34,748 nucleotides of DNA from an uncultured Verrucomicrobiota bacterium (lineage in GTDB: Bacteria; Verrucomicrobiota; Kiritimatiellia; RFP12; UBA3636). The notes beneath the pieces are model-generated. The model saw nothing but the letters and a program-made list of their open reading frames with translations, searched no databases and was not told the origin of the DNA. Location: positions 1-34,748 of the forward strand of contig CAMOSH010000016.1 of assembly GCA_946624575.1 (NCBI GenBank). Reading direction: 5' to 3'. Shown here one piece after another: positions 1-6,868 of the stretch. Positions within the stretch are counted from its first letter, which is position 1. Each line of letters starts with the position of its first letter. Both the position numbers and the translations under genes were made by a program.

Positions 1-2
1 AA

Positions 3-388
3 CGGGAGGCGGAGCAGCGGCGGGCGATGTACGAGCCGCCGTGCCCGACGCCGGACACGCTCGCGGTCGCGGTCCGGCCGCTGGACTCGCTGTGGGCCTG
101 GTGACCGGAATGGCGCGGCAGCGACGACGGGCCGGACGACGTCTCGATCGGGCACTGGCGCGGTCTGCACGACGCTGCGGTGCACGCGCAGGCCGGTCTG
201 CTCGGCCGGCCCGACGCGCGGAACCTCTATCCCCCGGCGGTCCAGATGGCCGCAACGCTGCTGCCCGCGCTCTTCCACGCGACGGCTTTGGGTTACGAAT
301 ACGCCTTCGCGCTGGCGCTGGAGACCATCGACGCATTCGAGGCGATCATCGGTTCGACCCTGAACGACAGGAAGGCTCCGATTGCGTG
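3..388 (+). pseudogene. Coding-like remnant interrupted by an in-frame TGA
   Basis: Reading from base 3, the frame has protein-like composition on both sides of a TGA at 102-104: ...DSLWAW, stop, then PEWRGSDDGPDDVSIGHW and a hydrophobic Ala/Leu-rich stretch to about base 388. After that the composition becomes arbitrary, and no natural stop appears before the antisense of the aldolase gene. The other frames here give Arg-rich shadow translations. I do not recognise the protein. The simplest reading is a decayed gene entering from upstream of the window. Alternatives are the true C-terminus of an upstream gene ending at 104 followed by non-coding DNA, or stop-codon recoding. Bases 389-506 hold nothing else I can support. 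Confidence 0.35.
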
Positions 389-506
389 GTGCGGTTCGAA
401 TTCACTATCTTGGATTGTCGTCCGCGACCCGGGAATCGGTCCTGCATCTCCACCTGGAATTAGTTCGTCCGGCATCGCGCATGGCGCGACGAGAAGCGCG
501 CGGATT

Positions 507-1358
507 TCAGGCGCGGGGGCAGCTTTCGCAGAACACGGCGATGGCGCGGGCGGCGTCGTCGCGCATGGCGGCAGTCGCGTCGGCGGCGAGGGAGTGGAAG
601 AACGTGGTCTCGCCTGCGGCGAGGCGGGCCGAGACGGCGTTCAGGCCCGCGCGCGCCATGTAGGAGTAGTAGTTGATCTTGCGGATGCCGCAGGAAATGG
701 CCGTGCGGTAGTCTTCGGGGGACACGCCGCTGCCGCCGTGCATGACAAGCGGAATTCCGACGAGGGCGCGGATTTTCCGGATGCGGTCGAAATCGAGCAC
801 CGGTTTGGCCTTGTAGATGCCGTGGGCGGTGCCGAACGACGCGGCGAGCGCGTCGATTCCCGTGTCCGCGACGAAGCGGCGCGCCAGTTCCGGGTCGGTG
901 TAAACCGCCGCCCCCGCGCCGCCATCGCCGCCTTCGCGCGACGCGAGGGCGCCGATCTCGGCCTCCACGTCGATGCCTCGGGCGTGCGCCTCTTCCACGA
1001 CCTGGCGCGTGAGGGACACATTGTCGTCGTAGGGCTTGGCGGAGGCGTCGATCATGGCAGAGGTGAAGCCGATGTCCATCGCGCGGCGGATGTAGTCCGC
1101 GTCCTCGCCGTGGTCGAGGTGTACGCAGACGGGAACGTTCGCGCGCTCCGCGGCCCAGACCATGAGCGGACCGATTTCGTGGAGGGGGGCACCTTCCGTC
1201 TCGTGCAGCTGCGCGTGGGCGATGATGACCGGAACGCCGGCACTTTCCGCCGCACCGAGAACCGCGCGGATGTTTTCGAAGGTGGGGGTGTTGAACGCGC
1301 CGACTGCGCAGTTGCGCTTTTCGGCCCAGCCAAGTACGTTTTTGAGGGAGACTTTCAT
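507..1358 (-). CDS. Class II ketose-(bis)phosphate aldolase, FbaA/GatY/KbaY family
   Basis: A zinc-dependent class II aldolase of 283 aa, the usual size for tagatose/fructose-bisphosphate aldolases. It should cleave a phosphorylated ketose to dihydroxyacetone phosphate plus an aldehyde in the cytosol. The HLDHG motif gives Asp82 (catalytic) and His83 (zinc). His179 (in TAHGIY) and His207 (in VMHGGSG) are the other zinc ligands, and KINYYS follows in the phosphate-binding region. This spacing is almost the same as in E. coli KbaY. It is the last gene of the sugar operon, 90 bases after the kinase. There is no clear Shine-Dalgarno before the ATG; the region is a run of 8-base CT-rich repeats on the coding strand. 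The exact substrate cannot be read from sequence. An aldolase of this family beside a FucI-like isomerase, rather than an AraD-fold FucA, is notable. Confidence 0.93.
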   Translation of the reverse strand: MKVSLKNVLGWAEKRNCAVGAFNTPTFENIRAVLGAAESAGVPVIIAHAQLHETEGAPLHEIGPLMVWAAERANVPVCVHLDHGEDADYIRRAMDIGFTSAMIDASAKPYDDNVSLTRQVVEEAHARGIDVEAEIGALASREGGDGGAGAAVYTDPELARRFVADTGIDALAASFGTAHGIYKAKPVLDFDRIRKIRALVGIPLVMHGGSGVSPEDYRTAISCGIRKINYYSYMARAGLNAVSARLAAGETTFFHSLAADATAAMRDDAARAIAVFCESCPRA

Positions 1359-1362
1359 CGGA

Positions 1363-1402
1363 GTTGAAAAGTTGAAAGGTTGAAAAGTTGAAAGGTTGAA
1401 AG
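1363..1402. repeat. Five tandem copies of an 8-bp repeat (GTTGAAAR)
   Basis: Five consecutive 8-mers, GTTGAAAA or GTTGAAAG, fill the gap between kinase and aldolase and end 5 bases before the aldolase ATG. On the coding strand they read as CTTTCAAC/TTTTCAAC, so they occupy the position of a ribosome binding site. Simple repeats like this can change copy number; any effect on aldolase expression is inference. Confidence 0.85.
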
Positions 1403-1448
1403 GTAGGAAAGTTGGGAGGGCAGTGTTACATGGTGATGGGGGGCCGTT

Positions 1449-2870
1449 TTACACGAGCGGGCGGACGGCGGCGTAGAGCCGTTCGTATCGCGCGAAGACT
1501 TCGGAGTAGAGCGCGTGGCGCGCGGGGTCGGGATCGAAGCGCCCGGCGCGGCGGACCATTTTCGCGGCCGCTTCGGCGATGGAGCCGAACGCGCCGCAGG
1601 CGAGCCCCGCCATCATGGCGCAGCCGACCGTGCCGGCGTCGTCCGTTTCGAGCGTTTCGATCGGGATGCCGAGGACGTCGGCCTTCATTTGCACCCAAAG
1701 GCGCGACTTCGCGCCGCCGCCCGTCGCGACGAGCCGGTCGAACGCGACGCCGGAGGCTGCGAGCCGCTCCCGGTTGAGCCGCATTTCGTAGGCGACGGCC
1801 TCCATGCACGCCCGGTAGATGTCGCGGTCCGTGGTGGCGAGCGAAAGCCCCACGATCGCGCCGCGCGAGCCGGAGTCCATGTAGGGCGTCGCGGCGCCGG
1901 CGAAGTGCGGCAGCACGAGCAGCCCCGTGGGGCCGTCGCACGGCCCGGACTGAAGCTCCTCGTGGCTGCGGCGGCAGAGCGCGTCGCGGCACCAGCGCAG
2001 GAGTTCGCCGCCGGTGTAGGAGTAGGCGTAGGTGACAAAGCGTCTGAAATACGGGACGGCGCAGTAGTTGTCGCGGTGGAATCGCTGATTCGCGGGAATT
2101 TCGGCGAACACCGGCGTCATGCATTCCACGGTTCCGGCACCCTCGGCGGCAACGCCCGGCTCGAAGACGCCCGCTCCGGCGGCGCACGCCACCTGGTCGT
2201 GTCCGGCGGCGACGACGAGCGTTCCGTCCGGGTCGGCCCCGACGGCCGCGCCGGTGGCGACGGGTTCGGAAAGGAGCGCCGCGTCGAGGCCGGCCGCGTT
2301 GAGGATTTCGCGGCTCCAGCGAAGGCGGCGGATGTCGAAGGCGCCTGTGCGCGCGGCGAGCGAATGGTCGATGGCGGCGCGTCCCGTGAGAAGCCAGATC
2401 ACGTAGTCTTCGACGAGCATCACGCGGCGGGCGCGGGCGTATGTTTCCGGCTCGTGCGCCTTCACCCACATCAGCTTCGGGAACGAATACGACTCGCTTG
2501 GAAGCACGCCGGCGATTTCGGCGGCGCGGTCCGCTCCGAAGCGCTCGCGGAACGCGCGGCACTCCTCGGCGCCGCGCGCGTCGGTGCAGAGCAGGATCGG
2601 GCGCAGCGGCCTTCCAGCCTCGTCGAGCAGCACGAACGCCTCGCCGAAGCTCGTGACTCCGATGGCGTCCAGCGCGCCGAAGCGCGCCTTGGCGGCGTGG
2701 AGGCATTCGCGGACGCCCGAAGCGAGTGCGTCGGCGTCGATTTCCTGCGCGTCCGTTTCGCGCGTCACCGGGTAGTTGCGGTATTCGCGGCCGAGGTTTT
2801 CGCCCTCCGCCGAAAACACCGTGACCTTGCAGCCCGTGGTGCCTACGTCGAGCCCCGCGATTCTTTTCAT
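1449..2870 (-). CDS. FGGY-family carbohydrate kinase (xylulokinase-like)
   Basis: A 473-aa sugar kinase of the FGGY/actin-fold superfamily that phosphorylates a sugar or ketose with ATP. The N-terminal phosphate-binding loop is GLDVGTTGCKV (residues 6-16). The catalytic aspartate is probably Asp225 in AGHDQVACAAGAG, and the C-terminal ATP site shows TGGGAKSRLW. Length fits xylulokinase, gluconokinase or fuculokinase relatives, which motifs alone do not separate. The ATG overlaps the stop of the isomerase gene by four bases (ATGA), which implies translational coupling. With the mutarotase-like, isomerase and aldolase neighbours it most likely phosphorylates the ketose made by the isomerase, so that the aldolase can split it. 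The role in the pathway is inference; the family assignment is secure. Confidence 0.92.
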   Translation of the reverse strand: MKRIAGLDVGTTGCKVTVFSAEGENLGREYRNYPVTRETDAQEIDADALASGVRECLHAAKARFGALDAIGVTSFGEAFVLLDEAGRPLRPILLCTDARGAEECRAFRERFGADRAAEIAGVLPSESYSFPKLMWVKAHEPETYARARRVMLVEDYVIWLLTGRAAIDHSLAARTGAFDIRRLRWSREILNAAGLDAALLSEPVATGAAVGADPDGTLVVAAGHDQVACAAGAGVFEPGVAAEGAGTVECMTPVFAEIPANQRFHRDNYCAVPYFRRFVTYAYSYTGGELLRWCRDALCRRSHEELQSGPCDGPTGLLVLPHFAGAATPYMDSGSRGAIVGLSLATTDRDIYRACMEAVAYEMRLNRERLAASGVAFDRLVATGGGAKSRLWVQMKADVLGIPIETLETDDAGTVGCAMMAGLACGAFGSIAEAAAKMVRRAGRFDPDPARHALYSEVFARYERLYAAVRPLV

Positions 2871-4267
2871 GCGTCGATGTCGGTCCAGTCGTAGCCAAGA
2901 TACGTCGTGAACGCCTCGCGCAGGGCGCTCTTCATGTGGCCGACGCCGACGGACGTGTGGTGCTTGAATCCGCCGCGCGCGAGCCGGACGAGCTTGTCCT
3001 GGAGGGCGGGGATCTTCGCCACGCCGCCGCAGCCGAAGAAGCCGTCCTCGATCCTGTCGTCCGTGAACTCGCCCTCGGAGGCATAGACGACGAGGCGGCC
3101 GTCCTTCGTCTGGCAGTTGGAGAACGTCATCGGGAACGCGGCGATGCGGCCCTCGTTGGAGCCCCAGCCGGATCCGGGATCGCCCTTCTCGAACATCTTG
3201 TGCGCCGTCACGGTTCCCTTCGCCGCCATGAGCGACTGCGCCACCGGGCCGCAGTGGAAGAGGATGACCTTGTCGGGATCGTCGCCGTAGTTGTTGTTCC
3301 AGTCGAGGACGGCGGTGGGCTTTCCGGAGGCGAGCTGCATGGCGCGCATCATAAGCGCCGAGCACAGGTCGATTTCGCACGAGGCGGGAACGCCGCGGTC
3401 GTTCAGCTCGGAAAGCAGGACGCACGGGCAGACGCGCAGGATCGTCTCCATCTCGTTCCAGCACCGCAGCGAAAGGGCGTCCAGGTGGTATTCCGCGATG
3501 TAGTCGTCGATCGTGCAGGAAATCTTCGCGAGCGTCTCCATGCGGTCCTGCGGCACGAGCGAGCAGTTCGTGTAGGCGCGCAGGCGCTCGATCTTCGCCT
3601 TCACGGCATCGTCCGCGCCGCGCTTCTGCACCTTGTGGACGAGTTCCGAGAGGTCGAACGACTCGACGGTGATGTCGTATTTCTGGAGCGCGATTTCGTC
3701 GAAGCGCGTGGTCTTGAACGCCGTGGTGCGGGCGCCGATGCAGCCGACGGAAAAGCGCTTCATGCCGCCCGCGACGCGGCAGATCGCGGCGAACTCCTCC
3801 AGGTTGGCGCGAAACGCCGCGGAGAGCGGATGAACGACGTGCGGCTTCATCACGGTGAACGGGATGCGGCACTGCGTGAAGACGTCGGTCACGGAGAACT
3901 TGCCGCAGTAGGCGTCGCGGCGGTGCGCGAAGTCCATCTTGCCGATTTCGTCGGGATAGGCCTGGAGGAGAATCGGAACGCCCGCGTCGCGCAGCGCCTC
4001 GAAGGCACCGTTTTCGTCGGCGAAGATCGGCATCGAGAAGATCACGCCGTCGAACTCCCCGCGATGCTCCGCGAGCCACTTGGCGTAGAGGCGGCCCTCG
4101 TCGCGCGTCTCGACGCCGCCGTAGCGCGTCGCCCTTTCGTCCATCGCGATCCAGCTGAAGCCGGCGTTTTCGACGGCCTGGGCGATTTCGCGGCGCGCGT
4201 CGAGGATGAGCTCGCCGGGCATGAAGCCGCGGTTGCAGAAGCAGAGTGCGAACGTGGTCTTTTTCAT
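2867..4267 (-). CDS. L-fucose/L-arabinose isomerase-like protein (COG2407 family)
   Basis: A 466-aa cytosolic protein related to L-fucose isomerase, expected to interconvert an aldose and a ketose using a divalent metal such as Mn. The C-terminal half carries the likely metal ligands in family order: Glu298 in SCEID, Asp322 in VLDWNN and His338 in LFHCGP. It is shorter than E. coli FucI (about 590 aa) and matches the shorter FucI-like subfamily, whose substrates vary. The start at 4267 overlaps the stop of the mutarotase-like gene (ATGA), and its own stop overlaps the kinase start in the same way, so three genes form one translationally coupled unit. Substrate (L-fucose, D-arabinose, or another 6-deoxy or pentose sugar) is not resolved. 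Confidence 0.88.
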   Translation of the reverse strand: MKKTTFALCFCNRGFMPGELILDARREIAQAVENAGFSWIAMDERATRYGGVETRDEGRLYAKWLAEHRGEFDGVIFSMPIFADENGAFEALRDAGVPILLQAYPDEIGKMDFAHRRDAYCGKFSVTDVFTQCRIPFTVMKPHVVHPLSAAFRANLEEFAAICRVAGGMKRFSVGCIGARTTAFKTTRFDEIALQKYDITVESFDLSELVHKVQKRGADDAVKAKIERLRAYTNCSLVPQDRMETLAKISCTIDDYIAEYHLDALSLRCWNEMETILRVCPCVLLSELNDRGVPASCEIDLCSALMMRAMQLASGKPTAVLDWNNNYGDDPDKVILFHCGPVAQSLMAAKGTVTAHKMFEKGDPGSGWGSNEGRIAAFPMTFSNCQTKDGRLVVYASEGEFTDDRIEDGFFGCGGVAKIPALQDKLVRLARGGFKHHTSVGVGHMKSALREAFTTYLGYDWTDIDA

Positions 4268-5211
4268 GGTCTGGTTCCTTCGGTTGTGAAGTCTTCGGTT
4301 GTAAGCGAGAGGGTGTGCGTCTCCGACGCGCCGGGCGCGAGCGTGGAATACGTGAGTTCGCCGTCGAGGTGGCTCGTGCAGGGTTCGAGTCCCAGCACGT
4401 AGTCGCCGCTGGCGCGACTCTTCCACTGGACGAACTTTCGGAGCGAGCTGCGGACGGTGAAGCGCTTGCCGATGCGCGCGTTTTCGACGGACATCGCGCC
4501 GTCGCGCGTCTCGTGGAAGTAGCACGTTTCCTCCGCGCCAGGGACCGGATCCTCCATTTCGAGCATCCTTGCCATCTCGTGCTCCGCCCACGGGGTGCGC
4601 GGGCGCGACGAGACGAAGTCGCCGACGATGCGGGCGCCGGCGTCGACGATCGGCCAGCCGACGTTCACGTGGTAGAGAAGGCAGTATCGGGCGGCCGTGA
4701 AGGCGCGGTTGGAGATTCGGTCCGTCAGGCGGATTTCATCGGAAAGCGGCGCGCACTCGATCGTGCGCGTGACGACGAGGTTCTGCCCGAAGAGCGCGGT
4801 GTCGCGGATGTCGGCGCCGACGCGGACGCCGTCCGCGCCGGCGGAGAGTTCGCGGATTTCGGCCGGAATGGAGTGGAAGCGCCCGTGCGGCGGGTGGCCC
4901 TCCACGGCGCCGATGGCGTCGAGCCCGCATGTGTAGAGCATGCCGGCGGGGAACGAGCGCAGGAAGTCCGGGTCGTCCGCGCGCAGTCCGTTTTTGGAAA
5001 GGAAGCCGACATTCGTCCCCCCGTGCCAGAGCTGGAGGATGTCGAGGGCGTTCGACTCCGACAGGACGAAGTTCAGGCGCCCGTTGGAGGCGCATAAGAG
5101 CCGCGTCCCCGCGCCGCGTCCGTCCAGCGCCTGGACCCGCCTCGCCGAGCAGACCTGCTCCGCGTTTCCGATTTTTCCGTTCGCAAAGGCCGAAGCCGCA
5201 TTTCCGATCAT
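4264..5211 (-). CDS. DUF4432 / aldose 1-epimerase-like protein
   Basis: A 315-aa protein resembling the DUF4432 branch of the galactose mutarotase fold, which would speed anomer exchange of a sugar before isomerisation. Supporting segments are the mid-protein YHVNVGWPIVDAG stretch and the C-terminal GLEPCTSHLDG, where mutarotase-fold proteins keep active-site residues. Start 5211 (MIGNAAS) was preferred over the longer frame because GGAGA lies about 10 bases upstream and a promoter fits in the gap before it. It is the first gene of the isomerase-kinase-aldolase operon and overlaps the isomerase by ATGA. There is no signal peptide, so it should act in the cytosol. Enzymatic activity is inferred from family and context only. 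Confidence 0.8.
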   Translation of the reverse strand: MIGNAASAFANGKIGNAEQVCSARRVQALDGRGAGTRLLCASNGRLNFVLSESNALDILQLWHGGTNVGFLSKNGLRADDPDFLRSFPAGMLYTCGLDAIGAVEGHPPHGRFHSIPAEIRELSAGADGVRVGADIRDTALFGQNLVVTRTIECAPLSDEIRLTDRISNRAFTAARYCLLYHVNVGWPIVDAGARIVGDFVSSRPRTPWAEHEMARMLEMEDPVPGAEETCYFHETRDGAMSVENARIGKRFTVRSSLRKFVQWKSRASGDYVLGLEPCTSHLDGELTYSTLAPGASETHTLSLTTEDFTTEGTRP

Positions 5212-5237
5212 TGCAAGAAGTCTCCCGAACGAAATGG

Positions 5238-5265
5238 AGCATAGCGCGTCCGCGGAGAGTGTCAA
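5238..5265 (-). promoter_or_regulatory. Promoter of the sugar-catabolism operon
   Basis: On the minus strand TTGACA (5265-5260), a 16-bp spacer, then TATGCT (5243-5238), placing a start site near 5231, about 20 bases before the ATG at 5211. This is the best -35 match to the sigma-70 consensus in the window. Confidence 0.65.
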
Positions 5266-5274
5266 TATCGAAAA

Positions 5275-5307
5275 TCGCAACGATCATATTGATTTTCGCA
5301 AACATCA
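5275..5307. promoter_or_regulatory. Direct-repeat operator candidate upstream of the sugar operon
   Basis: TCGCAACGATCA (5275-5286) and TCGCAAACATCA (5296-5307) match at 10 of 12 positions and are 21 bp apart, two helical turns. The near copy lies 9 bp upstream of the -35 box. AraC-type activators typically bind such direct half-sites in this position. An inverted pair TCAATAT...ATATTGA overlaps it (5262-5292). The XylR-type regulator at 6869 is the obvious candidate ligand; that link is inference. Confidence 0.5.
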
Positions 5308-5316
5308 ACTTCAATT

Positions 5317-6618
5317 TCAGAAACGAAGCGAACCGGCGTAGTAGATGGGCAGAAATCGAAGACGTTGTTCCGGAATCTCCCCGAACGAAGCTCCGGAAAG
5401 GACGATGGCGTTCTGTGTCCTGGGGTTTTCCTTCAGAAATTGGTGCAGACTCTTCAGGCGACCGGCAGGGCCGCTTTTGACCTCGACCGGAACCGCCCGT
5501 CCGTCCAGCGCCACCATGAAATCAATTTCCGCCTGCGCGTTTCTGGCGTCGCGCTTCCACCAGTGCGGCTCGTCTCCGCCGAACGATGCTGCGAGCTCCT
5601 GGGCGACGAACTGCTCCGCAAGGGCTCCGTTGTAGATTGCGAGCAGGTCTCGCTCGCGCAGCATATCGTCCGCCGGGCGTCCTGCCATCGTCTGGTAAAG
5701 TCCAATGTCTCCCGCGAACGGCTTGATTCGCGGCGCGACATCGAGGTCGAACGGCATCGCGGCCGACGCGACGGCCCGCGACAGCTTGACGAGCCTTGCC
5801 TTCGACAGAAGTTCCAGCGCCTTCCTGTTCGTGGCCCCGGCGTGGTCGCGCGAAAGCGCCGCATAGGAGATCTGCCGGCCGGCGGAGGCGTTTGCCGCGC
5901 GCCAGATCTCGCGGAGGATCGAATCGTCCATGCGTTCCGGATACTTCGCGAAGTCCTGCTCGAACGCCACGATCAGATTCCGCTGGATTTCCCTAACGTC
6001 AAGAAGTCCGGATCCGGCAGCCTTGGCCTCCACGCATTCGGGAAGACCGCCGACGATGGAGTAGAGGCGAACCTCGTCGAGCAGTTTTTCGTGGACTGCC
6101 TTAGGCAACTTGCGCGGCGGTTCCCTAAGGAGCGCGGCCAGCGGCCCGTTTCCAGTCGCCTCCAGGTATTCCGCAAACGTCATCGGATGAAGTTCGGCAA
6201 ACTGCACCCTTCCCACGGGAAACTGGATGCCGTCCAGCGCGAAGTCCAGAAGCGAGCCTGCGGCGATCACGGGAATTTCCGGCATCCGCTCCCGAAAATA
6301 CCGCAACGACGCGAGTGCCCGCGGGCACAGTTGGATTTCGTCGAGGAAAAGAAGCGTTCCGCCGCCACGCACGCGCCTTCCCCAGAGCAGTTCAAGTTCG
6401 TCGCAGATGCGACCGGGATCGAGATCGCCGTCGAACACCGGCGCCCATCGATCCGAGAACTCGAAATTGACCTCAAGGAATTGGTCCTTGTAGAACTTGG
6501 CGGCGAAATCCCGGACGCACCACGTCTTCCCGGTCTGCCGCATGCCGCGGATTACGAGTGGCTTGCGCACCGCCTTGCCGTTCCATTCTGCCAGAGTCGT
6601 TTGGAAATCTCGTTTCAT
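5317..6618 (-). CDS. AAA-family ATPase with DUF4143 domain
   Basis: A 433-aa protein of the AAA_14-DUF4143 type. The Walker A motif is GMRQTGKT (25-32) and Walker B is LLFLDEIQ (89-96). The C-terminal DUF4143 region has a restriction-nuclease-like pattern, Asp366 ... Glu379-Val-Lys381 (AEIDF ... VEVKSG). The family is widespread in many copies per genome in anaerobes, and its cellular role is poorly defined. Start 6618 has AAGGA five to nine bases upstream and was chosen over a longer frame. It is transcribed alone, between the sugar operon and the divergent regulator gene. Its promoter carries three evenly spaced repeats. No toxin, transposase or phage neighbour accompanies it. Confidence 0.88.
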   Translation of the reverse strand: MKRDFQTTLAEWNGKAVRKPLVIRGMRQTGKTWCVRDFAAKFYKDQFLEVNFEFSDRWAPVFDGDLDPGRICDELELLWGRRVRGGGTLLFLDEIQLCPRALASLRYFRERMPEIPVIAAGSLLDFALDGIQFPVGRVQFAELHPMTFAEYLEATGNGPLAALLREPPRKLPKAVHEKLLDEVRLYSIVGGLPECVEAKAAGSGLLDVREIQRNLIVAFEQDFAKYPERMDDSILREIWRAANASAGRQISYAALSRDHAGATNRKALELLSKARLVKLSRAVASAAMPFDLDVAPRIKPFAGDIGLYQTMAGRPADDMLRERDLLAIYNGALAEQFVAQELAASFGGDEPHWWKRDARNAQAEIDFMVALDGRAVPVEVKSGPAGRLKSLHQFLKENPRTQNAIVLSGASFGEIPEQRLRFLPIYYAGSLRF

Positions 6619-6652
6619 GGCATTCCTTTCCGTAGTTGCCGGAATGCGGGGG

Positions 6653-6681
6653 ATTCTATCCAAATGACGGTTGAAAGGCAA
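6653..6681 (-). promoter_or_regulatory. Promoter of the AAA/DUF4143 gene
   Basis: Minus strand TTGCCT (6681-6676), 17-bp spacer, TAGAAT (6658-6653), followed by a GC-rich CCCCCGC stretch. The predicted start site is about 30 bases before the ATG at 6618. Confidence 0.55.
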
Positions 6682-6690
6682 GGTGATTCC

Positions 6691-6768
6691 GATTTACCAA
6701 TGTGTTTTTCGATTTTCACTTTTGATTTACCAATGGTATTTTGAATTTCTACTTTTGATTTACCAATG
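6691..6768. repeat. Three 33-bp-spaced copies of GATTTACCAATG
   Basis: Identical 12-mers GATTTACCAATG at 6691-6702, 6724-6735 and 6757-6768, each 33 bp apart (about three helical turns). The last two also share flanking ACTTTT and GGT. They begin 10 bp upstream of the ATPase gene's -35 box and lie in the divergent gap shared with the XylR-type gene. They look like protein-binding iterons; the binding protein is unknown. Confidence 0.8.
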
Positions 6769-6832
6769 GTGACTTGCTTTTCGTCGTTCCCGTTTTTCCT
6801 TGCGTTCTCCCTGACGATCTTTCCCTGGCGTA

Positions 6833-6861
6833 TTGAATTTTGCCCCGTCGAGCGGTATCCT
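6833..6861 (+). promoter_or_regulatory. Promoter of the XylR-type regulator, probably leaderless
   Basis: TTGAAT (6833-6838), 17-bp spacer, TATCCT (6856-6861). Only seven bases separate the -10 box from the ATG at 6869, so transcription should start at or next to the initiation codon. Confidence 0.5.
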
Positions 6862-6868
6862 GCGCGGC

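Noticed and set aside
383-430. tRNA T-loop (GGTTCGAATTC) near the window start
   Set aside because: The flanking bases do not form a T-stem and no anticodon or acceptor arm can be built on either strand.
180-1367. 395-aa plus-strand gene covering the aldolase region
   Set aside because: From base 507 it is the exact antisense of a conserved aldolase with intact catalytic motifs.
1426-4591. Long minus-strand frames spanning several genes as a fused kinase-isomerase protein
   Set aside because: Upstream of the kinase ATG the frame is an Arg-rich shadow of the isomerase gene; the ATGA overlap gives two separate proteins.
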